Assembly (NCBI GenBank): GCA_016713535.1
Contig: JADJOY010000020.1
Coordinates: 216,769-280,768, forward strand
Reading direction: 5' to 3'
DNA length: 64,000 bases
From: JADJOY01 sp016713535 [NCBI: Deltaproteobacteria bacterium]
Lineage (GTDB): Bacteria > JADJOY01
Below the pieces are notes generated by a model. It ran no database searches. It was not told the DNA's origin and was given only the letters and a program-made list of their open reading frames with translations. Below, piece after piece: positions 26,600 through 36,116 of the stretch (position 1 is the stretch's first letter; the number at the start of each line of letters is the position of its first letter). The position numbers and the translations under genes were made by a program.

Positions 26600-26800
26600 G
26601 GCTGGTGTCTTCGTTCCTCGCACCTCACGCGCAGCCCCGGCCCGCCGGCGGCGGGCCCTCCAGACCAGGTGCAACGGTTCGGACAGGGATCGGCGCTGCG
26701 ACGGCGCGCGGGCCGTCGTCGTATCGCCGGGCACGCGACGCGTGCCCCTCCCGAGCGTGATCGAGCGGCTGGAGCGCGGCCGCTCCGTCGGCCGCCGGCT
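26600..26800. repeat. Dispersed hairpin modules
   Basis: GGCCCGCCGGCGGCGGGCC stem, CAACGGTTCGGACAGGGATC, GTCGTCGTATCGCCGGGCAC with GCGACGCGTGCCCCTCCC (26716-26750) and CTGGAGCGCGGCCGCTCCG. Fills the gap between the NTF2-like gene and the phospholipase-like gene. Confidence 0.85.
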
Positions 26801-26801
26801 G

Positions 26802-28007
26802 TTACCAGCGGCGGCGCCGCCACGCGAGCACGAGCGCCGCGGCGGGGACCAGGTAGAGGCCGAGGTCGACCGGGGCGCTCGCGCGGCCTTCGAGGCGGCC
26901 AGCGCCGCCCACGGCGGCGTTCGCCGACTGCGTGCCCTCGCAGGCACCGGGGGTGGCCGTGTTGCAGTCGTCGTCGAGGCCGTTGCCGGGGATCCGGTGG
27001 CGTCCGGATGAACCGAGCCGTTGGTGTCGTCGCAGTCGAGGTCGAAGTGGGCACAGCCCGGCGAAGCGGGGCTGCCGTAGCCGTCGCCGTCGCCATCCAC
27101 GCACGCCACCGGGAAGCCGTTGAGCGCGTCGACGGTGTCGAAGAGATCGCCCACCTCGTAGAAGTCGACGTGCACGAACGTGGGGTTGCGACCGTAGAGC
27201 GCCGCGCACTGCTCGGCCTTCTCGAGCAGGAACGGGTTGGTGTTCGCCTGCGCCGCGAGCTCGGGGGTGCCACCGCCCACCAGCGTCGAGAGCCGGTGGT
27301 TCATCCAGAAGAGAGCGTTCGTGGGGCTGCCTCCGTCGATCGCGCACGTGAAGTCGGCGAGCGCGTAGGTATCCCAGGTGGTGTCGAAGCCGTGCCGGAA
27401 CTTGAACATGTACCAGGGATGGGCGGCCTCTTCGTCGTCGTTCGAGAAGACCAGGAGCCGCTCGCCGCTGTCGATCAACGCCGCCAGCGTCGGCCAGGTT
27501 CCGCCCGGGTGCGCGTAGAGGGAGTCGCTCCCCGGATGCGCCTCGTCGAGCAAACCGGCAGCCGTGAAGGCGGTGCCGGCCTCGGCAGCGCTGACGAAAG
27601 AGTCGAGGTAGATCGTGACCACTTCGTCGGGGTGCGCGTCGAGGAAGGTCTTGATCTCGGCGAGACCCTGGGCGGCTGGCTTGTTCGCGATCGCGCACAC
27701 GCCGTGGCAGAGCGAGACCACGCCGTTCCAGTCCCAGAAGTCGAGCTCGAACGCGCGCACGCCGGCGGCGAGCTGCTGGGTGATCGTCTGCGACTGGCTG
27801 GCGTTGATCGTGTAGCCCTCACCCGTGTTCGCGTGCGCGTTGTGGGTGCTCGGGAACGTGACCTGGTCGTAGCGGCGATCGCAGAGCCTCGACGCGGCCG
27901 TTGCACACCGAGGCGGCCTGCGCCGGCGTCAACGTCCCCACGAGGATCCCGGCGGCGAGGGCGACGCCGGCGACGAGGTGGCGGATCATGCGGAACACGA
28001 TCGACAT
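26802..28007 (-). CDS. Secreted PI-PLC-like phosphodiesterase with MopE-type motif and membrane tail (two frameshifts)
   Basis: About 401 residues after repair. Signal peptide LVAGVALAAGILVGTL followed by TPAQA. The catalytic region has LCDRRYDQVTFPSTHNAHAN, RAFELDFWDWNG, SLCHGVC and IKTFLDAHPDEVVTIYLDSF, the PI-PLC X-like barrel layout. It is followed by DGDGDGYGS, CDDTNGSVHPDAT and IPGNGLDDDCN, a MopE-type metal-binding motif, and ends in a hydrophobic helix with an Arg cluster (LVPAAALVLAWRRRRW), like a MYXO-CTERM-type sorting tail. An extra G near 27887 and a missing base near 27002 break the frame. ATG 28007. Confidence 0.8.
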
Positions 28008-28161
28008 GGACTCTCCGATGCGCGGCCTCGCGATGAGTAGCTGGCGCGCGAACGAACGATCGTACCGACTCGCGCGAGCCGCGCTCAATCGAGCGGTCGT
28101 CGCGCGTCGCCGCCAGCGACCGCCCCTGTAACGGAGTGAGCGGCTTGGCCGACTACCGCGC

Positions 28162-29663
28162 ATGGCTCGAGCGATCCACCCGGTGGCGCACCGATCGCGC
28201 CCCCCCGGCACGGCGGCGCTCGCTGGGCTCGCCGTGGTCGCGTGCGGGGCACTCGCGGCGAGCTGCGCGCCCCGGCCCGCCGCCCCGACCTCGACGGCCT
28301 CTACTCGCGCGCCGCGGCGTTCGAGTACCCCGAGCGGAACCCGGTCATCGTCATCCCCGGCATCCTCGGCTCGAAGCTCGTCGACGCCGCGACCGGCACG
28401 ATCGTGTGGGGCGCCTTCGGCGGCGGCGCCGCCGATCCCGAGACGCCCGAGGGCGCCCGCCTGGTCGCGCTGCCGATGCGCGAGGGCGCGCCGCTCGAGG
28501 CCCTCACCGACGAGGTGCGGCCCGCCGGCGCGCTCGATCGCGTGAAGATCGACGTCCTCGGCCTCCCCCTCGAGCTCACCGCCTACGCGCAGATCCTCGC
28601 GACCCTCGGGATCGGCGGCTACCGCGATCAAACACTCGCGCAGGCGGGCGCGATCCAATACGGCAACGGTCACTTCACGTGCTTCCAGTTCGACTACGAC
28701 TGGCGCCGCGACAACGTCGAGAACGCGCGCCGCCTCGACGCCTTCATCCGCGAGAAGCGCGCGCAGGTGCAGCGCGAGATCGCGTCACGCTTCGGCGTGA
28801 TCGATCACGACGTCCACTTCGACATCATCGCCCACAGCATGGGTGGGCTCGTGACGCGCTACTTCCTGCGCTACGGCACCCAAGACCTGCCAGCCGACGG
28901 ATCGCTCCCCGAGAGCTCGTGGGCGGGTGCGCGCGCTACGTCGACCAGGTGGTGCTGATCGGCACGCCGAACGCGGGGTCGATCAAGGCGCTCCACCAGC
29001 TCGTCGAGGGCGCCGACTTCGGGCCGCTGGTGCCGCGCTACTCGCCGAGCGTGGTCGGCACGTTTCCCGGGCTCTACGAGCTCCTGCCGCGCGGGCGGCA
29101 CGGCGCCTTGGTGCAGATCGAGGACGGCCGACGACGACGCGAGCGCCACCGCGAAGCCGGCGCCGATCACCGACCTCCTCGATCCCGAGCTCTGGGAGCG
29201 GATGGACTGGGGGCTTGCCTCGCCGGCCCAGGACGGCGAGCTCGCGCGCCTGCTTCCGGACGCGCCCGACGCGGGCGCGCGCCGGCGCGTGGCGCTCGAT
29301 CACCTGCGCAAGTCGCTCGCCCGCGCCCGCCAGTTCCACGCGGCGCTCGATGCCCCCGGCGCGCTGCCGCGGGGGCTCGAGCTCCACCTGATCGCGAGCG
29401 ACGCTCGCCACCGACGCGGTGTCGGCGGTCGATCCGCTGACCGGCGCGCTCACACACCTCGCGACCGCTCCCGGCGACGGCACCGTCACCCGCGCCAGCG
29501 CGCTCATGGACGAGCGCCTCGGCCGCGCCACGTGGAGCCGCGGCTCGTCTCGCCGATCCCGTGGAGCAGCGTGACGTTCCTCTTCACCGATCACCTGGGT
29601 CTCACCCAGGACCCCGCGTTCACCGACAACGTCCTCTATCTCCTCCTCGAACGCCCCGGGTGA
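28162..29663 (+). pseudogene. LCAT-like alpha/beta-hydrolase lipoprotein, broken by five frameshifts
   Basis: Lipase-type lipoprotein (about 500 residues reconstructed). ATG 28162 gives a lipoprotein signal ending in LAASC. The body has RNPVIVIPGILGSKL and the nucleophile elbow IAHSMGGLVTRYFLRYG, then YVDQVVLIGTPNAGSIKALH and GTFPGLYELLPR, as in lecithin:cholesterol acyltransferase-like lipases. Frame changes lie near 28285, 28915, 29127, 29410 and 29535 (missing, missing, extra, extra, missing); the sum restores a length divisible by three, and the protein ends in TFLFTDHLGLTQDPAFTDNV. No missense decay is evident, so sequencing error is as likely as a true pseudogene. Confidence 0.75.
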
Positions 29664-29689
29664 GGCCGCCGCTACACTCGCGGTGCGAT

Positions 29690-29975
29690 CGGCTGGAGCG
29701 CGGCCGCTCGGTCGGCGCGAGGGATCGATCGTGGATCCCGGCCCGCCAGGGGCGGGCCCTCCGAACCAGATGCCAGGGTTCGGGCTGGGATCGATCGCCA
29801 CGGCGACGCGCGGGCCGTCGTCGTATCGCCGGGCACGCGACGCGTGCCCCTCCCCCGATCGTCCGATTGGCCACGTCGATCGTAGGGGCGGGGCCCGTCC
29901 CCGCCCGCAACGTCCCGGCGAAAGCGCGCTCCCCGGCCCGCCGGGAGGCGGACCCTCCAGGCCGATCGAGATCGA
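29690..29975. repeat. Dispersed hairpin modules
   Basis: CTGGAGCGCGGCCGCTCGG, GGGATCGATCGTGGATCCC, GGCCCGCCAGGGGCGGGCC, GTCGTCGTATCGCCGGGCAC with GCGACGCGTGCCCCTCCC (29818-29852), TAGGGGCGGGGCCCGTCCCC and GGCCCGCCGGGAGGCGGACC, in the same order as at 25730-25905. No gene. Confidence 0.88.
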
Positions 29976-29979
29976 TCCG

Positions 29980-30521
29980 CTAGAGCGCCTCGATGTGGCG
30001 CACCAGCGCCCACATCTGCTCGCGCGCGAGGAAGGCGCCCCACGCGGGCATCGGCGACGGCTGGCCGTTTCGCGTCGGACCGCCCTCGGAGATCGTCTTG
30101 TAGATCCCGGCGCGCATGCGGTCGCCGCCGAAGAGGAAGCCCATCTTGGGGCCGAGCCCTCCCCACGCGCGCGGCGGTGGATCGAACCTCGCCACCGGCC
30201 CGTCGAGGCGCCCGGTCACTCCGTGGCAGCGCGCGCACGCGGTGTTCCAGATCGCCGCCGCTTCGGCGCGGGTGTGCTCGTCGGTGGCCGCGCCCGCGGG
30301 CGGAACGTCGTCTCGCAGCGCCACGTCGCGCGCCCGCGCATCTGCGGTCGGGATCCCGAGCTGGGCTGCGCGCTTGTCGAACCAGCGCGCGCTACGGTGC
30401 GCCTCGATCGAGTCCCCGGCTCCCCGAGGGCGATCGGCTGGCTCGTGGCACAGCTCGCGACGAGCAACGCGACGGCCCAGCTTCGCCTCGACGTGGCGCG
30501 GAATCTCCAGCCGACGGCCAC
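29980..30521 (-). CDS. Monoheme cytochrome c lipoprotein (frameshifted)
   Basis: About 180 residues after repair. GTG 30521 gives a signal with lipobox LLVASC; after ALGEPG the frame changes (one base missing in the G-run near 30415) and continues DSIEAHRSARWFDKRAAQLG. The class I cytochrome c domain has ACARCHGVTG (heme attachment) and SPMPAWGAFL with a likely axial Met, and ends in MWALVRHIEAL. It starts 4 bases after the stop of the enolase-superfamily gene, so it is the last gene of the moeA unit. Likely periplasmic electron carrier. Confidence 0.8.
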
Positions 30522-30524
30522 GGC

Positions 30525-31516
30525 TCACTCGTGGCGGGGGCCGTGGCCGACATGCGACACGTGCGGTCCGAAGCCGGGGAGGTCGATGCGCACCGCGAGT
30601 GGGGAGGGCTCGCGCGCCGAGTCCTCGTGGCGCGGAAGCGGCGCCACGTCGTTGGGCGCGTCCGGGCAGTAGAGCGCGGCCAGGAGGCGCGCCTGGTCGC
30701 GGCCCGGACCGAGCTCCCACATGCCGCCCACGTGCGCGGGCACGCCCGCGGCGCGCGTGGCATCGAGGCCACGAAGCGCCTCGAGCACGCCACCCATCCG
30801 CGGCGCCTTGATGCTGATCATCGCGCCCTGCTCGGCGAAGCGCGCGGCGTCGGCGGCGGAGCGCACGCCGATGTCGCGCGCCACCCGCGCCACCGTCGCA
30901 TCGAGGTCCGCGGGCGGGTCCTCGATCCAGGCGTCGGGGAAGGCCGCCACCAGACGCTCGACCAGCGCCTCGTCGCCACGCTCCTTGAGGTCGAGCATGT
31001 CGACCGACTCGGTCGCGACCAGCTCGGCGACGGCGGTGTCGCTCCACTCAGGATCGACGTCGACCTGAAGCGCGCGCCCACGTTGTGCGCCTGGATCTCG
31101 GCGAGGCGCGCCCCGGGATCGAGCACCGCGTCGAACGAGACCACGTAGCGCACCGGGATCACTCCGGAACCTTCGACCTCGGCGATCTCGAAGAGGCTCT
31201 TCCCTGCCTGTCGGAGCGCCAGGTCGACGAGCGCGCTCTCGAGCGCCGCGTGCGCGTACGGATCCGCCTCGGGGCTCACGAGCTCGCTCACCGCGCCGCT
31301 CTTCGCCATCAGGAGCTCGCCGACGCTCGCCGCGAAGCGGTCCTGCACCGCGAGCGTCCACGACACGTTCTCGCCGCGCCCGACCTCGCCGCGCCAGGCG
31401 AGCACCACCACCGCCATCGGCCGCTTGCCGCCCGGGTAGGCCTCGACGTCGACCTCGACGACCTCGCAGAACACCCGCTCGACGCTCACCGGGAGCGCTG
31501 CGAGCCGCCGCGCCAA
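30525..31516 (-). CDS. Enolase superfamily (mandelate racemase/muconate lactonizing-like) protein, frameshifted
   Basis: About 330 residues after repair. The N-terminal capping domain (VSWTLAVQDRFAASVGELL, ALESALVDLALRQAGKSLFE) leads to the barrel: VDVDPEW, VDMLDLKERGD, WIEDPPADL (metal Glu/Asp), ISIKAPRMGGV (Lys) and AHVGGMWELG. This is the o-succinylbenzoate synthase/dipeptide epimerase type of layout; the exact reaction is not predictable. A missing base near 31065 separates AEIQAHNVGAR from ALQVDVDPEW. TTG 31516 lies 15 bases after the moeA stop; the start is uncertain. Same strand as moeA and cytochrome c. Confidence 0.75.
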
Positions 31517-31530
31517 TTCACCTGGTGGGA

Positions 31531-32784
31531 TCAGAAGGGCCTCGCATCGCTGGCGACACCGCCGCCGCCGAGATACATGGCGTCGATGGTCTCGCCCGCT
31601 TTCATGCCGGCGCGGTCGGCGGGGACCACGAGGAGCGCGTTGGCGAGCGACATCGAGCGCAAGATCCCCGAGCCCTGCGGCCCGGTGGTACGCGCCCGCG
31701 CCACGCCATCGCGCTCCTCGACGATGCCACGCAGGAAGTGGGTGCGCCCGGGGTGCGTCTTCACGTCCTCGTCGAGGATCGCGCCGAACACGCGCCGGAA
31801 CACTTTCCGGTGGCCCGCCATCTTGAGCAGCGCGGGCCGCACGAAGAGCTCGAACGACACCATCGAGGACACCGGATTACCGGGCAGCCCGAACACCGGC
31901 TTGTCGCCGAGCTGACCGAACGCCAGCGGATGCCCCGGCTTCATCGCGACCTTCCAGAACGTCATCGCGGTGCCGAGCTCCTCGAGGATCTCCTTCACGT
32001 AGTCGTGATCGCCGACACTGACGCCCGCGCTGGTCACGACCACGTCCGCGGTGAGCGCGCGCTTGAGCTTGGCGCGCAGGTCGTTGCGATCGTCGCGAGC
32101 GATGCCGAGGTTGCGCGGCACGCCGCCGGCTTCGCGCACCAGCGCCGCGAGCGCGTGGCCGTTCGAGTTCACGATCTGGTGCGGCTCGAGGCGCTCGCCC
32201 GGCTCGACCAGCTCGTCACCGGTGGCGAGGATCGCGACCACCGGGCGCACCAGCACGTCCACGAACGAGCGCCCGATCGCCGCCGTCACGCCGATCTCGG
32301 CCGGGCCGATCAGCTTGCCCGGCTCGAGCACCGGTGCGCCCGCGCGCAGGTCCTCGCCGGCGCGGCGCACGTCGCGGCCGAGCTCGGCGGCGACGCGGAT
32401 CTCGACCCTGCTTCCCGCCTCGGCGGGGTGCGTGTCCTCGATGCGGACGATGGTGTCGGCGCCCGCCGGCAGCGGCGCGCCGGTCATGATGCGCGCGCTC
32501 TCGCCGGGACCGACGGTGCGCTTCGGCATGCGGCCCGCCGGGATGTCCTCGACGACGTCGAGGACCGCGGGAGCCTCCGGGGTGGCGCCCGCGAGGTCCG
32601 CGGCGCGCACCGCGAAGCCGTCCATGGCGCTGTTGTCCCACGGCGGCTGATCGCGCGGCGCGATCAGGGTCTCGGCGAGCACCCGCCCGAGGGCCTCACC
32701 GAGCGCCACGCGCTCGACGGGCAACAAGCGGATTCGTTCCAGGATGCGGTCGCGCGCCTCGCGCACCGAGATGGACTTGTTCAT
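31531..32784 (-). CDS. moeA: Molybdopterin molybdenumtransferase MoeA
   Basis: 417 residues, normal length. Inserts molybdate into adenylylated molybdopterin to give molybdenum cofactor. Family motifs: PPWDNSAMDGFAVRA, GPGESARIMTGAPLPAGADT, LATGDELVEPG, NSNGHALAALV, VTSAGVSVGDHDYVKEIL, KPGHPLAFG, GLPGNPVSSMV. The MoaB-like central domain and the C-terminal beta domain are complete. Intact, in contrast to its neighbours. No other Moco gene or molybdoenzyme is visible in the window. Confidence 0.95.
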   Translation of the reverse strand: MNKSISVREARDRILERIRLLPVERVALGEALGRVLAETLIAPRDQPPWDNSAMDGFAVRAADLAGATPEAPAVLDVVEDIPAGRMPKRTVGPGESARIMTGAPLPAGADTIVRIEDTHPAEAGSRVEIRVAAELGRDVRRAGEDLRAGAPVLEPGKLIGPAEIGVTAAIGRSFVDVLVRPVVAILATGDELVEPGERLEPHQIVNSNGHALAALVREAGGVPRNLGIARDDRNDLRAKLKRALTADVVVTSAGVSVGDHDYVKEILEELGTAMTFWKVAMKPGHPLAFGQLGDKPVFGLPGNPVSSMVSFELFVRPALLKMAGHRKVFRRVFGAILDEDVKTHPGRTHFLRGIVEERDGVARARTTGPQGSGILRSMSLANALLVVPADRAGMKAGETIDAMYLGGGGVASDARPF

Positions 32785-32821
32785 CGGATCACTACCTGCG
32801 GGTGCGGTGGCCGCGAGCCGT

Positions 32822-33103
32822 TCATGGCATGCACCGGGGAATACGCGGGGGCGTGCCCTCGGGCCAGGCGCTGAGCCCGGCCCGATCGCGCTCCTCGGCG
32901 CGCTCGAGCCAGCCCTCGATCGTGGCGAGCAGCGCCGCGACGTCGACGCCGCGGTGGCCGGGAGGGAACGACGCGAGCCGCTCGCAGCCCTTCGCGAAGA
33001 GCTTGCGCGCGCCGCTCAGCTGACCGAGGCGCGCCTTGTGAAGTGACACGCCGGCTTGCAGCAAGCCCTGGAAGAAGCCTCGCTCGGGAGGCGTCCGGCT
33101 CAC
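32822..33103 (-). CDS. DUF309-like short helical protein, N-terminally reduced
   Basis: 93 residues. ERGFFQGLLQAGVSLHKARL, LSGARKLFAKGCERLASFPP and VDVAALLATIEGWLERAEE match the second half of DUF309 proteins (a helical bundle of unknown function). The usual first helix with HEVWE is missing from the start (GTG 33103), and no frame upstream to 33179 encodes it, so the gene is truncated or divergent. 37 bases upstream of moeA on the same strand. Confidence 0.6.
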   Translation of the reverse strand: MSRTPPERGFFQGLLQAGVSLHKARLGQLSGARKLFAKGCERLASFPPGHRGVDVAALLATIEGWLERAEERDRAGLSAWPEGTPPRIPRCMP

Positions 33104-33179
33104 CTCGCAGGTCCGCGGAGGCGGGTGTTATGGTTCCGCGGCCTTTTCCTCGCCATCGCGATCCTCGCCGAGAAGCCCC

Positions 33180-33620
33180 TTGTCCGAGCGCGATCGAAAC
33201 GCGGTCCTCGAGGCGAACGCCGCCTTCTACGAGGCGTTCGAGAGCGGACGCATCGAGAACATGGAGCGGGTGTGGGCGGGCAGCGAGCTCGACCGCTGCA
33301 TCCACCCGGGCTGGCCCATCCTGAGCGGCTGGCCCTCGGTGCGGCAGAGCTGGCTCGGCATCTTCAACGGCTCCTCGAACATCCACATCGAGATCGAGGA
33401 GGTCGAGGTGCTCGTGTCGGGCGACCTCGCCTTCGTCACCTGCGTCGAGACCTTCGAGGCGGTGGCCGGCGGTCAGCCGGTCAACGCGAGTGTCGCGGCC
33501 ACCAACCTGTTCCAGCGCCGCGGCGGCCAGTGGCGCATGATCCACCATCACGGCTCCCCCCTCGCCCGCGAGATGCAGCGCGAGCGGGCACCCAAGCCAC
33601 CGGCGCGCACCGTTCACTGA
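33180..33620 (+). CDS. Cytoplasmic NTF2-like/SnoaL-like protein
   Basis: 146 residues. ANAAFYEAFESGRIENMERV, HPGWPILSGWPSVRQSWLGI, VEVLVSGDLAFVTCVETFEA and NLFQRRGGQWRMIHHHGSP form a typical SnoaL_3/NTF2-like cone, with the terminal HHH near the ligand pocket. Small-molecule or calcium/calmodulin-kinase-II-type association domain; function unknown. A TTG start at 33180 fits best. Divergent from the DUF309-moeA unit. Confidence 0.8.
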   Translation: MSERDRNAVLEANAAFYEAFESGRIENMERVWAGSELDRCIHPGWPILSGWPSVRQSWLGIFNGSSNIHIEIEEVEVLVSGDLAFVTCVETFEAVAGGQPVNASVAATNLFQRRGGQWRMIHHHGSPLAREMQRERAPKPPARTVH

Positions 33621-33679
33621 GCCCTCCGCGCTCGCACTCCCGGAGCGCCCCCTTCCCGATCGACCCACCTCGTCTCGCC

Positions 33680-35065
33680 ATGAATCCACGCGCAAATCCG
33701 CTCGCGCGCCGGCTGGCGCTCGTCATCCTCACGATCGCGCTGCTGCCGGCGCTCGCCTGCAACCGGGCCAAGCCCAAGCTACCGGCGCCGCCGATCTCGA
33801 TCGTGCTGCTCTCCCTCGACACGCTGCGCTCCGATCACCTCGGCTGCTACGGCTACGCGCGCCCCACCAGTCCGCGCCTCGACGCGCTCGCGAAGGAGTC
33901 GGTGCTCTTCGAGCACGCCCGCACGCCGGTGCCGTGGACCACGCCCGCGCACATGACGATGCTCACGTCGCTCGAGCCGGACGTGCACAAGGTCACGCAC
34001 ACCGCGCTCGCCGAGGTGCGCTTCACCGGCCCGGAGCGGCTGCGCGACGTCGGCTACGCGACGGGCGGCTTCGTGAACGCCACCGCGCTCGATCATCGCT
34101 TCGGCTTCACCCGCGGCTTCGACGCCTACGAGTACACCGAGCGCAAGTCGGGTGCCGCCGCCGTGAACCAGAAGGCCCTCGACTGGCTCACGAGCGTCAC
34201 CGCGAAGGACCCCGCGAAGCCCTTCTTCCTCTTCGTCCACTACTACGTGGTCCACAACCCCTACGATCCGCCGCCCGAGTTCCGCGCGCCGTTCGTGAAG
34301 GAGTACCGGCCCGAGGACGTGACGCGCACCGAGATCGGCCCGTACCACGGGCCCGTCTCGTACGGCGAGGCCGAGCGCCGGTCGATGATCGACCTCTACG
34401 ACGGCGGAGTCCGCTACGGCGACGACGCCGCCGGCGCCCTCCTCGACGGGCTCGCGCGTCTCGGCGTCCTCGACCGCACCGCGTTCTTCGTGACCTCGGA
34501 CCACGGCGAGGGCTTCGGGGAGCACGGCCTCTACAACCACGGCAACTCGCTCTACGAGGAGCTGCTGCGGGTGCCGCTGATCGTGCGTCTGCCGGGCCGC
34601 GTGGGGGCTGGCGCTCGCGTCTCGACGCCGGTCAGCCACGTCGACCTGCTGCCGACCTTCTTCGACCTCGCGGGCATCCCGCAGGAGGCGGGGCTGATGG
34701 GCCAGTCGCTGGCGCCCGCGTTCGCGCGCGGCACGCTCGCCGACGCGACGGTGTGGGCCGACGGCACCGGCTCGCAGGCGCTCATCGAGGGCCGCTGGAA
34801 GGTGATCGTCAACGGCGAGGGGCGCGCGGCGCGCATCCCCGGCTGGAAGAGCCCCGGCCCGGTCGAGCTCTACGATCTCGGCGCCGATCCGACCGAGCAG
34901 CACAACCTCGCCGCCGCCCAGCCCGAGCAAGCGCGCCAGCTCGCCGACCGCGTCGCCGCCATCCAGCGCGACCACCGGCTCCTCGCCAAGGCGGTCGCCA
35001 CCAGTCACGCTGAGCTACCGGACGACGTGCGCGAGCGCCTCAAGTCGCTCGGCTACCTCGAGTGA
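33680..35065 (+). CDS. Sulfatase-like alkaline phosphatase superfamily lipoprotein
   Basis: 461 residues. Lipobox LLPALAC (Cys27). Metal site motifs SIVLLSLDTLRSDHLGCYGY (Asp47) and VTSDHGEGFGEH are present, as are NHGNSLYEELLRVPLIV and HVDLLPTFFDLAG. At the position of the sulfatase CxPSR formylglycine motif it has RTPVPWTTPAHMTML, so there is no Cys/Ser for formylglycine; the nucleophile is probably Thr, as in non-sulfatase members (phosphatases, phosphonate or phosphoethanolamine hydrolases). Ends in ERLKSLGYLE, a common end in this group. ATG 33680. Confidence 0.88.
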   Translation: MNPRANPLARRLALVILTIALLPALACNRAKPKLPAPPISIVLLSLDTLRSDHLGCYGYARPTSPRLDALAKESVLFEHARTPVPWTTPAHMTMLTSLEPDVHKVTHTALAEVRFTGPERLRDVGYATGGFVNATALDHRFGFTRGFDAYEYTERKSGAAAVNQKALDWLTSVTAKDPAKPFFLFVHYYVVHNPYDPPPEFRAPFVKEYRPEDVTRTEIGPYHGPVSYGEAERRSMIDLYDGGVRYGDDAAGALLDGLARLGVLDRTAFFVTSDHGEGFGEHGLYNHGNSLYEELLRVPLIVRLPGRVGAGARVSTPVSHVDLLPTFFDLAGIPQEAGLMGQSLAPAFARGTLADATVWADGTGSQALIEGRWKVIVNGEGRAARIPGWKSPGPVELYDLGADPTEQHNLAAAQPEQARQLADRVAAIQRDHRLLAKAVATSHAELPDDVRERLKSLGYLE

Positions 35066-35111
35066 GCGGCGCGCCCTCGCGGCGCGCCCTCGCGCCGCGC
35101 GTGGTCTCGAC

Positions 35112-35723
<612 letters not shown>

Positions 35724-35727
<4 letters not shown>

Positions 35728-36116
35728 GCGCGCGCGGCGAGGAGGCGCTCCTCGCGCTGCTGCACGCGGTGCCGCCGCTCGTGGGCACGGTTTGGTTCCA
35801 GACGCTCGGCGTGGAGGGGCTGCCGGGGGGGCGTGCGCCGTGGCTGGTGCTCCTCTACGGCGTGCCGCCAGCGCTCGTGATGGCGATCGCGGCGCTCGGC
35901 GAGCGCGGCGCCCGAGCGGCGCGCCTCTACGGCGTCGCGATTTTCGTGCTGGCGGCGTGCTTCGCGTGGCATCCTCCCGTGGCGATGGACGGGCGTGGCT
36001 GGGCACGGATCCTGGCGAGCGTGGCGCTCGCGAGCGCAGCCGCGCTGGTGATCCTCGCGAACCGGGTCGCGCGGCACGGGCCGGCGCCCGTGACGACCGA
36101 GGGCCCACCGGCGTGA
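35724..36116 (+). CDS. Small polytopic membrane protein
   Basis: 130 residues with about four hydrophobic helices (LLALLHAVPPLVGTVWF, WLVLLYGVPPALVMAIAAL, RLYGVAIFVLAACFAW, ILASVALASAAALVILAN). GTG at 35724 overlaps the methyltransferase stop (GTGA) and its TGA overlaps the GTG of the next gene (GTGA at 36113). I do not recognise a family. Tight coupling on both sides suggests a single operon from the methyltransferase to the GspF-like gene. Confidence 0.7.
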
